A stretch of 17,734 nucleotides of DNA from positions 1 through 17,734 of the forward strand of contig CANCOY010000078.1 in assembly GCA_947379865.1 (NCBI GenBank). Direction: 5' to 3'. Positions 8,396 to 15,199 of the stretch are shown here, in pieces. Position numbers and translations under genes: made by a program. Within the stretch, counting starts at the first letter, position 1; each line of letters begins with the position of its first letter. This stretch comes from Acetobacteraceae bacterium (GTDB taxonomy: Bacteria > Pseudomonadota > Alphaproteobacteria > Zavarziniales > Zavarziniaceae). A model generated the notes under the pieces. That model saw nothing but the letters and a program-made list of their open reading frames with translations. It made no database searches and was not told where the DNA came from.

Positions 8396-9455
8396 CTTCT
8401 GGTCGCGCACCGATGGCGGCGGCCTCGCCGGCCGCCTGCTTGGCCCACTGGCCTGGGCCTGGACCCTGGTAGGCCGACGCCGGCGGGCACGCACCGTGCC
8501 AAAGCGGGTCAGGGTGCCGGTGATCTGTGTGGGCAATCCGGTGGCCGGTGGCGCCGGCAAGACCCCTACCGCCCTCGCTGTGGCGGCGCGGCTGAAGCTG
8601 CTGGGCCGCCGCCCCGTGTTCCTGACGCGCGGCCATGGCGGACGTCTGCACGGCCCCGTGGTGGTGGATCTGGCCCGCCATACGGCCGCCGATGTGGGGG
8701 ATGAGCCCCTGTTGCTGGCGCGCGCCGCCCAGACCGTTGTCTCGCGCGACCGGGCCGCTGGCGCCCGCCTGGCGCGCATGCTGGGCGATGCCATCGTGAT
8801 GGACGATGGCTTCCAGAACCCCAGCCTTGCCCATGACCTTGACCTGCTGGTGATCGATTCGCAGGCCGGGTTGGGCAATGGCCGCGTCATCCCCGCAGGC
8901 CCCCTGCGCGAGCCCCTGGCCGATGCCCTTGCCCGGGCCCATGCCCTGGTAGTGCTTGGCGGCGGCGCCCTGCCATTTGCCAGTGCCCTGCCATTTGCCA
9001 GTGCCCTGCCCTTTGCCAGTGCACTGCCCGTGCTGCGCGGGCAGATTGTGCCGGTGGACCCGCCCGCTCTTGATGGAACCAGGGTGGTGGCCTTTGCCGG
9101 AATTGGGCGGCCAGAGAAATTCTTTGCCACGCTGCGCGCCCTCGGCGCCGAGATTGTGGAGGCACGGGCTTTTGATGATCACCAGCCCTATACGGCCGCC
9201 CTGCTCATGCCCCTGCTCGACCGGGCGCGGGACCAAAGGGCACTGGTCGTAACCACGGCCAAGGATGCGGTGCGCGTGCCGCCCGACCTGCTGCCCCGGA
9301 TTACCGTGCTGGCGGTGGAGATGGTGTTTGAAGATCCCCTGGCGCTGGAGGCCCTGCTGGCCCCGGTGCTTGCCCGCTTCAGTCAGGCCAGCGGCGGTGC
9401 AGCCACATCCACTGGGCGGGGTGGGCGCGGACGAACCCCTCCAGCGTCTGGTTGA
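8382..9455 (+). CDS. lpxK: Tetraacyldisaccharide 4'-kinase LpxK
   Basis: This 357-aa membrane-associated kinase phosphorylates the 4' position of tetraacyldisaccharide-1-phosphate to give lipid IVA. It shows the N-terminal helix (about 16-31), the P-loop GNPVAGGAGKTPT (51-63), the DDGFQ Walker-B-like motif (141-145), VIPAGPLREPL (169-179), FDDHQPY (264-270) and TTAKDAVR (291-298). Two oddities stand out. Residues 196-213 are three copies of ALPFAS plus a partial fourth, encoded by an 18-bp tandem repeat. The last 25 residues (333-357) are Gly/Arg/Ser-rich, look unconserved, and are encoded on the strand opposite the end of the lpxL-type gene. The ATG at 8382 overlaps waaA by 14 nt, and GGAGAAG upstream can act as ribosome site. 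All core motifs are intact, so it is probably functional. Confidence 0.94.
   Translation: MRPPDFWSRTDGGGLAGRLLGPLAWAWTLVGRRRRARTVPKRVRVPVICVGNPVAGGAGKTPTALAVAARLKLLGRRPVFLTRGHGGRLHGPVVVDLARHTAADVGDEPLLLARAAQTVVSRDRAAGARLARMLGDAIVMDDGFQNPSLAHDLDLLVIDSQAGLGNGRVIPAGPLREPLADALARAHALVVLGGGALPFASALPFASALPFASALPVLRGQIVPVDPPALDGTRVVAFAGIGRPEKFFATLRALGAEIVEARAFDDHQPYTAALLMPLLDRARDQRALVVTTAKDAVRVPPDLLPRITVLAVEMVFEDPLALEALLAPVLARFSQASGGAATSTGRGGRGRTPPASG
8967..9029 (+). repeat. In-frame 18-bp tandem repeat (3.5 copies) inside lpxK
   Basis: Copies at 8967-8984 and 8985-9002 are identical, the third (9003-9020) differs at one base (A to C at 9011), and a partial copy follows (9021-9029, with one change). 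Each unit encodes Ala-Leu-Pro-Phe-Ala-Ser. The unit length is a multiple of three, so gain or loss of copies keeps the frame. It lies between the VVLGG segment and the LPVLRGQIVP segment, where related enzymes have a loop of varying length. Confidence 0.95.
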
Positions 9456-10290
9456 TCAGGGCGGTGGCGGCAGCCGGATCAACCCGGCCGTCCGCACCCC
9501 GGGGCAGTTCCAGCGGCGGGTGAACCACGAGGCGGAAATGCGCCCCCTTCAGGCGGATCGCCTGGGCCGGCACCACCGGGCAATCGAAACGCTGGGCACA
9601 CAGGCCGATGATGGGCGTTGTCATGGCATCACGGCCAAAGAACGGTACGGCAATGCCATTGTTGGTCTTCTGGTCGGCCAGGAGGCCCACATGGCCACCC
9701 TTGCGCATGATCTCGATGATGCGCCGGGCCGTGGAGCCACCCTTGGGCATGTAATCGGCAAAATTACTGCCGCGCGCCTGCTGGATGGCCTGCTCTGCCC
9801 CCTCGTTATTGGCCATGCGATAGACCATGGACAGGCGCAGACCATGTTCCAGGGCGATGGGGGCATAAAGCTCCCAATTGGCAAGGTGGCCTGCAAAGAA
9901 GATGCCGGGCTTGCCATCCTCGGCCAGGTTGCGGGCATGTTCGCCGCCGATCACCTCCACCCGGTGGCGGTTGCCGGGCTCCAGCAAATGGCGCAGGTGG
10001 GGAAGCTCCGCTGCCGTGCGGCCAAGGTTATCCCACATGTCCCGCACGATCTGCGCGATGGCGGCCTCATCAAGCTCGGGAAAGGCCCGGGCAAGATTGC
10101 GGCGGGCGCGGCGGCTGACCTTGAGGCGGGGGCCGATGGCCCGGCCCACGGCGCCGCCAATCGCCGAGGCCATGTCCAGCGGCAGTACTCCAAAAACAAG
10201 GGCGGCAAGGCGGATGCCCCCGGTCTCGGCGGCAAGGCGCAGACGGCGGACAAGTGTCGGGGAGCCGCGCCGGTTGGCGGTTTTCTTCAT
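9379..10290 (-). CDS. lpxL: Lipid A biosynthesis late (lauroyl-type) acyltransferase, LpxL/HtrB family
   Basis: This 303-aa protein adds a secondary acyl chain to lipid A or Kdo2-lipid IVA using acyl-ACP, at the inner membrane. The HLANWE motif (H135 to E140) supplies the H-x4-E catalytic pair of the LPLAT superfamily. Other family stretches are MPKGGSTARRIIEIMRKGG (181-199), LLADQKTNNGIAVPFFGR (203-220) and the C-terminal QWMWLHRRW (293-301). An N-terminal hydrophobic segment (about 26-52) may anchor it. Acyl-chain choice, and hence LpxL versus LpxM or LpxP, cannot be told. The ATG overlaps the stop of the upstream M23 gene (ATGA), so translation is coupled. Its 3' end overlaps lpxK by 77 nt tail-to-tail. 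Confidence 0.88.
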   Translation of the reverse strand: MKKTANRRGSPTLVRRLRLAAETGGIRLAALVFGVLPLDMASAIGGAVGRAIGPRLKVSRRARRNLARAFPELDEAAIAQIVRDMWDNLGRTAAELPHLRHLLEPGNRHRVEVIGGEHARNLAEDGKPGIFFAGHLANWELYAPIALEHGLRLSMVYRMANNEGAEQAIQQARGSNFADYMPKGGSTARRIIEIMRKGGHVGLLADQKTNNGIAVPFFGRDAMTTPIIGLCAQRFDCPVVPAQAIRLKGAHFRLVVHPPLELPRGADGRVDPAAATALINQTLEGFVRAHPAQWMWLHRRWPD

Positions 10291-11114
10291 GGCGTTGCCG
10301 CCGTCGCCCTGGGGGGCACCACCAGCGCGGGATCCAGGCGCTCATCAAACCAGCTGAGGCTCCAGTGCAGATGCGGCCCGGTGGCCCGGCCCGTGGCGCC
10401 AATGGCACCCACGGCATCCCCTGCCACCACCTGCTGGCCCACCTTCACGTCAAGGCGCGAGAGATGGGCATAGATCGAGACAAGTCCATGACCATGGTCG
10501 ATGGCGAGCGTCCCGCCGGTAAAATAGAGGTCCGCGTCAGCCAGCGTCACCACACCGGCACCGGCGGCCAGCACAGGCGTGCCAACCGCCCCGGCCACAT
10601 CAAGCCCGTAATGGGGCTGGCGCGCCTCGCCATTCAGAATGCGCTGGCTGCCAAACACGCCCGAGACGCGGCCCTCTGCCGGCCAGCGGAAGGCCTGGGT
10701 GAAATCAGCACTTGCACGGTCATTGCGGCGCACCGCCTGCAGGCGCTCTGCCTCGGCAGCAATGCGCGGCTGGACACTGGAATCAGGCGTCACCTTCGCC
10801 GGGGGCAGGCCATCGATGCGCTGCACATCCCAGCTGCGCGGTGCAACCTTGATCATCTCGTGCCGCGTGCCCTCTGCCGTGGTTATGTCCAGCCGGGCCG
10901 AGGGGCCGTGATCGCGGCCAAAGCCGATGATGAAGGCACCCTCTGGCGTTACCTGCACCGCCTTGCCCTCCAACGCGACACGGGCGCCGGGTATCACCCG
11001 GCCCAGCATCAGCCCGCCCTGGGTGGCATGACCGGCAAGGTCAAGCTCCACCGCCAGCGCCGGCCGGACAAGGCCCGCCACCAGCAGCAGGACGGATAAC
11101 AGGAAGCGGTTCAT
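10287..11114 (-). CDS. Secreted M23 family metallopeptidase (LytM domain)
   Basis: This 275-aa protein is a probable periplasmic peptidoglycan endopeptidase or a cell-wall regulator. It has a signal peptide (residues 1-21, cleavage after ALA), an N-terminal beta-rich region with PGARVALEGKAVQVTPEGAF (42-61), a linker, and a C-terminal LytM/M23 domain (about 142-255). Zinc ligands H168 and D172 (HYGLD) and H250 (HLH), plus H217 (IYAHLS) and H248, are all present, so it should be active rather than a degenerate activator. ATG 11114 is preferred; the GTG one codon earlier would also be in frame. It lies 21 bp after xseA and overlaps the acyltransferase start by 4 nt, implying one transcript. Confidence 0.9.
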   Translation of the reverse strand: MNRFLLSVLLLVAGLVRPALAVELDLAGHATQGGLMLGRVIPGARVALEGKAVQVTPEGAFIIGFGRDHGPSARLDITTAEGTRHEMIKVAPRSWDVQRIDGLPPAKVTPDSSVQPRIAAEAERLQAVRRNDRASADFTQAFRWPAEGRVSGVFGSQRILNGEARQPHYGLDVAGAVGTPVLAAGAGVVTLADADLYFTGGTLAIDHGHGLVSIYAHLSRLDVKVGQQVVAGDAVGAIGATGRATGPHLHWSLSWFDERLDPALVVPPRATAATP

Positions 11115-11139
11115 CACATATGTGCCTGGATGTGCCTAG
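11115..11139. repeat. 10-bp palindrome and 10-bp direct repeat at the xseA/M23 junction
   Basis: CACATATGTG (11115-11124) is a perfect palindrome directly upstream of the M23 start. It overlaps a tandem direct repeat, ATGTGCCTGG (11120-11129) and ATGTGCCTAG (11130-11139), with one difference. The second copy contains the xseA stop codon (complement of CTA at 11136-11138). It is most likely a small slippage duplication; any regulatory role is speculative. Confidence 0.6.
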
Positions 11140-12563
11140 AGAAGAGAGCCCTGGGTGCCCGGTGTCACCTCGACCCGGGGCTTGCGGCGAGGTGCTGTGG
11201 TGGGGGCAGGCGCCGGGCCTTCAAGCGCGAGGGCGGCAAGGCGACCATTGCGGAATTCGATTTCCAGCGGCGTGCCCGGCGCCTGGGCAGCCTCGGCCAC
11301 CACCCGGCCCTCTACCCGCACCACGGCATAGCCGCGCGCCAGCACCTGATGATAGCCAAGGCTTTCCAGCATGCGCCCCTGTCCCTCAAGGGCGGTGCCA
11401 AGTTCGCCCAAGCGGCGGGCCGGCGCACGGGCCAAGGCGGCGGCCACATCGGCCAGGCTGCGGCGCTTCTGGTCGATCTCGCGGGCGATGGTGCGCGGGC
11501 GCAGGCCACCGGCCGCCGCTGCCAGACGGCCGCCATGCTTTACCACCAGCCCGCTGAGGGCACGGGGCAGGCGGTCCACCACATCGTCCAGGCGCTGGGT
11601 GGCGGGGCCAAGCAGATCCTGCGGCCCACGCAGGCGCGGCGCCCAGACCGCGAGCCTGGTTGCCCGTTCCGACAGCACCCGCGCCCCGGCCCGGCCAGCC
11701 CGGGCGCCCAGTTCATCAAGGTCGGCGGCAAGGTCGGCGCGCACCGGCACCGCCATTTCGGCGGCGGCCGTGGGCGTGGGCGCGCGGCGGTCGGCGGCAT
11801 GGTCGATCAGGGTGGTGTCGGTCTCGTGCCCCACGGCAGAGATCAGGGGAATGGCGCTGGCGGCGGCAGCCCGCACCACCACTTCCTCGTTAAAGGCCCA
11901 GAGGTCTTCCAGGCTGCCGCCACCGCGCGCCACGATCAGCAGATCAGGGCGCGGCACCGGCCCGCCGGGCGCCAGGGCATTGAAGCCGGCAATGGCGGCC
12001 GCCACCTGTTCCGCCGCCCCATCGCCCTGCACCGCCGTGGGCCAGACCAGCACATGGCGGGGAAAACGATCCGCCAGCCGGTGCAGGATATCGCGGATCA
12101 CCGCCCCCGTGGGAGAGGTGATGACGCCGATCACCTCTGGCAGGAACGGCAGGGGCCGCTTGCGGGCAGGGTCAAACAGGCCTTCGGCCGCCAGCTTGCG
12201 GCGCCGTTCGTCCAGCAGGGCCATGAGGGCGCCGGCGCCCGCCGGTTCCATGCTGTCGATGATGATCTGGTATTTGGAGCGGCCCGGATAGGTTGTGAGG
12301 CGACCGGTGGCGATCACCTCCAGCCCGTCTTCCGGCTTGAAGCGCAGCTTCTGGGCGCCGCCGCGCCACATCACGCCATCCAGCACGGCGTCGGCATCCT
12401 TCAGCGCCAGATAGAGATGGCCGGAGGTGTGGCGCTTCACGCCCGAAAGCTCGCCCCGCACGCGGACATGGCCAAACTGGTCCTCCACCGTGCGCTTCAG
12501 CGCCCCCGCGATCTCGGAGACCGAGTATTCGACGAGGTTGGCAACGGCTTCTGTGTCGGACAT
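11136..12563 (-). CDS. xseA: Exodeoxyribonuclease VII large subunit
   Basis: This 475-aa subunit, with several copies of the small subunit XseB, degrades single-stranded DNA from both ends in the cytoplasm. The N-terminal OB-fold (about 12-108) includes GHVRVRGELSGVKRHTSGHLYLALKD. The catalytic domain shows GVITSPTGAVIRDIL (146-160), ARGGGSLEDLWAFNEE (212-227) and SAVGHETDTTLIDHAADRRAPTPTAAAE (242-269), followed by a long helical/coiled-coil region and a conserved C-terminal LARGYAVV segment. The Pro/Arg-rich last 30 residues look unconserved. The start ATG 12563 gives a typical N-terminus, although the ribosome site is weak. It is divergent from purD and leads the xseA-M23-lpxL operon. No xseB is in the window. 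Confidence 0.96.
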   Translation of the reverse strand: MSDTEAVANLVEYSVSEIAGALKRTVEDQFGHVRVRGELSGVKRHTSGHLYLALKDADAVLDGVMWRGGAQKLRFKPEDGLEVIATGRLTTYPGRSKYQIIIDSMEPAGAGALMALLDERRRKLAAEGLFDPARKRPLPFLPEVIGVITSPTGAVIRDILHRLADRFPRHVLVWPTAVQGDGAAEQVAAAIAGFNALAPGGPVPRPDLLIVARGGGSLEDLWAFNEEVVVRAAAASAIPLISAVGHETDTTLIDHAADRRAPTPTAAAEMAVPVRADLAADLDELGARAGRAGARVLSERATRLAVWAPRLRGPQDLLGPATQRLDDVVDRLPRALSGLVVKHGGRLAAAAGGLRPRTIAREIDQKRRSLADVAAALARAPARRLGELGTALEGQGRMLESLGYHQVLARGYAVVRVEGRVVAEAAQAPGTPLEIEFRNGRLAALALEGPAPAPTTAPRRKPRVEVTPGTQGSLL

Positions 12564-12707
12564 GGCGGGCAGGCCTGTGGGCAGCGCAGGAGGGGATGGA
12601 CGGGCGGCGGCCGATTGCCTCGCGGCGGCGCCATGTTACAAGAGGGACCCCGTCCCGGCAAACGCAGGGCGGCCCCTTGCTGATACGTGTCTGGAGCGGC
12701 GGAAACC
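12564..12707. promoter_or_regulatory. Divergent intergenic region xseA / purD
   Basis: This 144-bp gap must hold promoters for both genes. It contains a short inverted repeat, GGGAC-CCC-GTCCC (12644-12656). TGTAAC on the minus strand, just left of that repeat, is a poor -10 candidate for xseA. I see no clear PurR-type operator or riboswitch structure. A GGAGCGGCGG run just before the purD ATG is the likely ribosome site. Confidence 0.4.
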
Positions 12708-13988
12708 ATGCGGGTGCTGATTGTTGGCAGCGGCGGACGCGAGCATGCCCTGGCCTGGGCGCTGGCCGCCTCACCGCTGGTGGACACGCTTTACTGCGCC
12801 CCGGGCAATGCCGGCATTGCGGCGCTGGCCACCTGCCTGCCCATTGACGTGCTGAACCTCGACGCCTTGGTGGCCTTTGCCACGGAAACCCTTGTGGATC
12901 TGGTGGTGGTTGGCCCCGAAGGCCCGCTGGTGGCAGGGCTGGTGGACCGGCTGGAGGCGGCCGGCATCAAGGCCTTTGGCCCCAGTGCTGCGGCCGCCGC
13001 CCTTGAAGGCTCCAAGGGCTTCATGAAGGACCTCTGCGCCCGCCACAACATTCCCACCGCAGCCTATGGCCGCTTTGCCGAGGCGGCCCCCGCCCATGCC
13101 TATGTTGACCGGGTGGGCGTGCCCATTGTGGTGAAGGCCGATGGCCTGGCCGCCGGCAAGGGCGTGATCCTGGCCCATGATCTGGCCACGGCGCATGCCG
13201 CCATCGACGACTGTTTCTCTGGCCGCTTTGGCGCCGCCGGGGCCGAGGTGGTGGTGGAGGAATTCCTGCTGGGCGAGGAAGCCAGCTTCTTTGCCCTGGT
13301 GGATGGCCGCCATGCCCTGCCTTTTGCCAGCGCCCAGGACCACAAGGCCGTGGGCGACGGCGACACCGGCCCCAATACGGGCGGCATGGGCGCCTATAGC
13401 CCCGCCCCGGTGATGACCCCGGCCCTCACCGACGAGGTGATGCGCACCATCATCCGCCCCACGGTAGACGCCATGGCGGCCGAAGGCCGGCCCTTTCGCG
13501 GCGTGCTGTTTGCCGGCCTGATGATCACGGCCGAGGGGCCAAAGCTGCTGGAATACAACACCCGCTTTGGCGACCCTGAGACCCAGGCCATGCTGGTGCG
13601 CCTGAAGTCCGACCTGTTGCCCGCCTTGCTCGCGACCGTGGACGGCGTGCTCGACCGTTTCGACCTGCGCTTTTCTGATCAGGCGGGCCTGTGCGTGGTG
13701 ATGGCCAACAAGGGCTATCCCGGCACGCTGGAACCAGGCGGCACCATCACCGGCCTCGACCAGGCGGCCAAAGCGGCCCTCGAGGTTACCGTGTTTCACG
13801 CTGGCACCCGCCTTGACGGGGCGAACCTTGTGCCGGCCGGCGGCCGCGTGCTGGGGGTGACCGCCACCGGCGCCAGCGTGGCCGAGGCGCAGGCCCGTGC
13901 CTATGCCGCCGTCGACGCCATCAACTGGCCGGGCGGCTTTTGCCGCCGCGACATCGGCTGGCGCGCCATTGCCCGCGAACGGGCGTAA
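12708..13988 (+). CDS. purD: Phosphoribosylamine-glycine ligase (GAR synthetase)
   Basis: This 426-aa ATP-grasp enzyme makes glycinamide ribonucleotide from phosphoribosylamine, glycine and ATP, the second step of de novo purine synthesis. It has the N-terminal GSGGREHALAWAL (7-19) and PGNAGIA (32-38), VVVGPEGPLVAGLVD (66-80), GSKGFMKDLC (101-110), the ATP-grasp loop VVKADGLAAGKGV (141-153), LPFASAQDHKAVGDGDTGPNTGGMGAY (204-230) and LLEYNTRFGDPETQ (280-293). Length is normal. ATG 12708 starts exactly at the conserved MRVLIVGSGGREHA; an in-frame upstream codon at 12687 would add seven unconserved residues. The two kinase-like genes downstream follow after only 33 bp and could be co-transcribed. 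Confidence 0.97.
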   Translation: MRVLIVGSGGREHALAWALAASPLVDTLYCAPGNAGIAALATCLPIDVLNLDALVAFATETLVDLVVVGPEGPLVAGLVDRLEAAGIKAFGPSAAAAALEGSKGFMKDLCARHNIPTAAYGRFAEAAPAHAYVDRVGVPIVVKADGLAAGKGVILAHDLATAHAAIDDCFSGRFGAAGAEVVVEEFLLGEEASFFALVDGRHALPFASAQDHKAVGDGDTGPNTGGMGAYSPAPVMTPALTDEVMRTIIRPTVDAMAAEGRPFRGVLFAGLMITAEGPKLLEYNTRFGDPETQAMLVRLKSDLLPALLATVDGVLDRFDLRFSDQAGLCVVMANKGYPGTLEPGGTITGLDQAAKAALEVTVFHAGTRLDGANLVPAGGRVLGVTATGASVAEAQARAYAAVDAINWPGGFCRRDIGWRAIARERA

Positions 13989-14021
13989 GAACAAGATCAA
14001 CAGGAACAGAGGGAGGGCGCC

Positions 14022-15098
14022 ATGGCCACCGAAAGCCGCCAGGAACAGTTTTCCGGCACCCAGGACGTGCGCGACAGCCACCGCTTCGAGGTGAAGCCGC
14101 TGGAGCGCTGGATGGAAGCCAATGTGGAGGGCTTCAAGGGCCCGCTGACAGTGGCCCAGTTCAAGGGGGGCCAGTCCAACCCCACCTATCGCCTGACGGG
14201 CGGCAATGGCGCCACCTATGTCATGCGCCGCAAGCCGCCGGGCAAGCTGCTGCCCTCGGCCCATGCGGTGGACCGCGAATACAAGGTGATCGCCGCCTTG
14301 GGCAAGACCGACTTTCCCGTGCCCCGCGCCTTTGGCCTGTGCACGGACGAGAGCGTCATCGGCACCATGTTCTATGTCATGGACTGCGTGGACGGCCGCG
14401 TGCTGTGGGAGCCGCAGCTGCCCGACATGGACAAGGCCATGCGCTTTCGCATCTATGACGCCATGAACGAGACGCTGGCGCAGCTGCACACCACCGATTA
14501 CACCGCCATTGGCCTGGCCGATTTTGGCAAGCCCGGCAATTATTTCGCCCGCCAGATCTCGCGCTGGACCAAGCAGTATCAGGCCTCCGAGACGGAAAAG
14601 ATCGAGGCGATGGACAATCTCATCGCCTGGTTGCCGGATCACATCCCGGCGGGTGAAGAGACCTCCATCGTCCATGGCGACTATCGCCTCGACAACATGA
14701 TCTTCCACCCGACAGAGCCGCGCGTGCTGGCCGTGCTCGACTGGGAACTGGCGACGCTGGGCCATCCGCTGGGCGACTTTACCTATCAGTGCATGACCTG
14801 GCGCCTGCGGCCGGACGTGTTCAACGGCATCAATGGCGTGGACCTGCCGGCTTTGGGCATTCCCACCGAGCAGGAATATGTCGATGCCTATTGCCGCCGC
14901 ACCGGCCGGGCGGGCATCGACAATTGGGAATTCTACATGGCCTACAACCTGTTCCGGCTGGCCGGCATCATGCAGGGCATTGCCGGCCGGGTGCGCGATG
15001 GCACGGCGGCCTCGGCCCATGCCATCCAGATGTCGGGCAATGTGCGCCCCATGGCCGAAGAAGGCTGGCGCATTGTCGAGGCCCTGATCAAGGGTTGA
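14022..15098 (+). CDS. APH-like phosphotransferase family protein, copy 1 (ACAD10/11-type)
   Basis: This 358-aa protein has the aminoglycoside-phosphotransferase/choline-kinase fold of COG3173, the branch that resembles the kinase domain of ACAD10/ACAD11 and the Pseudomonas LvaA protein. Visible are FKGGQSNPTYRL (48-59), YVMRRKPPGKLLPSAHAVDREY (66-87, candidate ATP-site K71), the catalytic loop HGDYRLDN (218-225) and the metal-binding LDWELATLGHPLGD (239-252). In characterised relatives the substrate is a hydroxylated acyl-CoA, not an antibiotic, so this should not be read as a resistance gene. The ATG is preceded by a strong GGGAGGG ribosome site. No acyl-CoA dehydrogenase partner lies in the window. 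The substrate is unknown. Confidence 0.85.
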   Translation: MATESRQEQFSGTQDVRDSHRFEVKPLERWMEANVEGFKGPLTVAQFKGGQSNPTYRLTGGNGATYVMRRKPPGKLLPSAHAVDREYKVIAALGKTDFPVPRAFGLCTDESVIGTMFYVMDCVDGRVLWEPQLPDMDKAMRFRIYDAMNETLAQLHTTDYTAIGLADFGKPGNYFARQISRWTKQYQASETEKIEAMDNLIAWLPDHIPAGEETSIVHGDYRLDNMIFHPTEPRVLAVLDWELATLGHPLGDFTYQCMTWRLRPDVFNGINGVDLPALGIPTEQEYVDAYCRRTGRAGIDNWEFYMAYNLFRLAGIMQGIAGRVRDGTAASAHAIQMSGNVRPMAEEGWRIVEALIKG

Positions 15099-15105
15099 GG
15101 CGCGT

Positions 15106-15137
15106 AAAGGCTAAGGCGGGCAAAGGCTGAGGCGGGC
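15106..15137 (+). repeat. 16-bp tandem duplication between the two phosphotransferase genes
   Basis: AAAGGCTAAGGCGGGC (15106-15121) is followed directly by AAAGGCTGAGGCGGGC (15122-15137), with one difference. The end of the preceding gene, GGTTGAGGCGCG, resembles a decayed third copy. A short GC hairpin, CGGCC-CCCC-GGCCG (15149-15162), follows without a T-run. The 101-bp gap holds no gene. It is probably a slippage product; function is not evident. Confidence 0.85.
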
Positions 15138-15199
15138 GGCTTGCAATCCGGCCCCCCGGCCGCTTATCTGCGGGCAAGAAATATCGGGAGGACAGGGTG

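Noticed and set aside
9265..10473. A 402-codon plus-strand open frame opposite the lpxL-type gene
   Set aside because: It has no domain motifs and is antisense to a gene with clear LpxL motifs.
13314..13331. Near-copy (16 of 18 bases) in purD of the lpxK 18-bp repeat unit
   Set aside because: In purD this stretch encodes the family-conserved ALPFASAQDHK region, so the match is explained by shared codon use for the same residues.
12771..15020. A 749-codon minus-strand open frame across purD and the first phosphotransferase gene
   Set aside because: It is antisense to two genes with complete family motifs, is Gly/His/Gln-rich without recognisable domains, and crosses a gene boundary. It is a by-product of high GC. 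The similar frame at 15164-16249 is rejected for the same reason.
15149..15162. GC hairpin before the second phosphotransferase as a terminator
   Set aside because: It has only a 5-bp stem with no following T-run, so it is more likely chance in GC-rich sequence.
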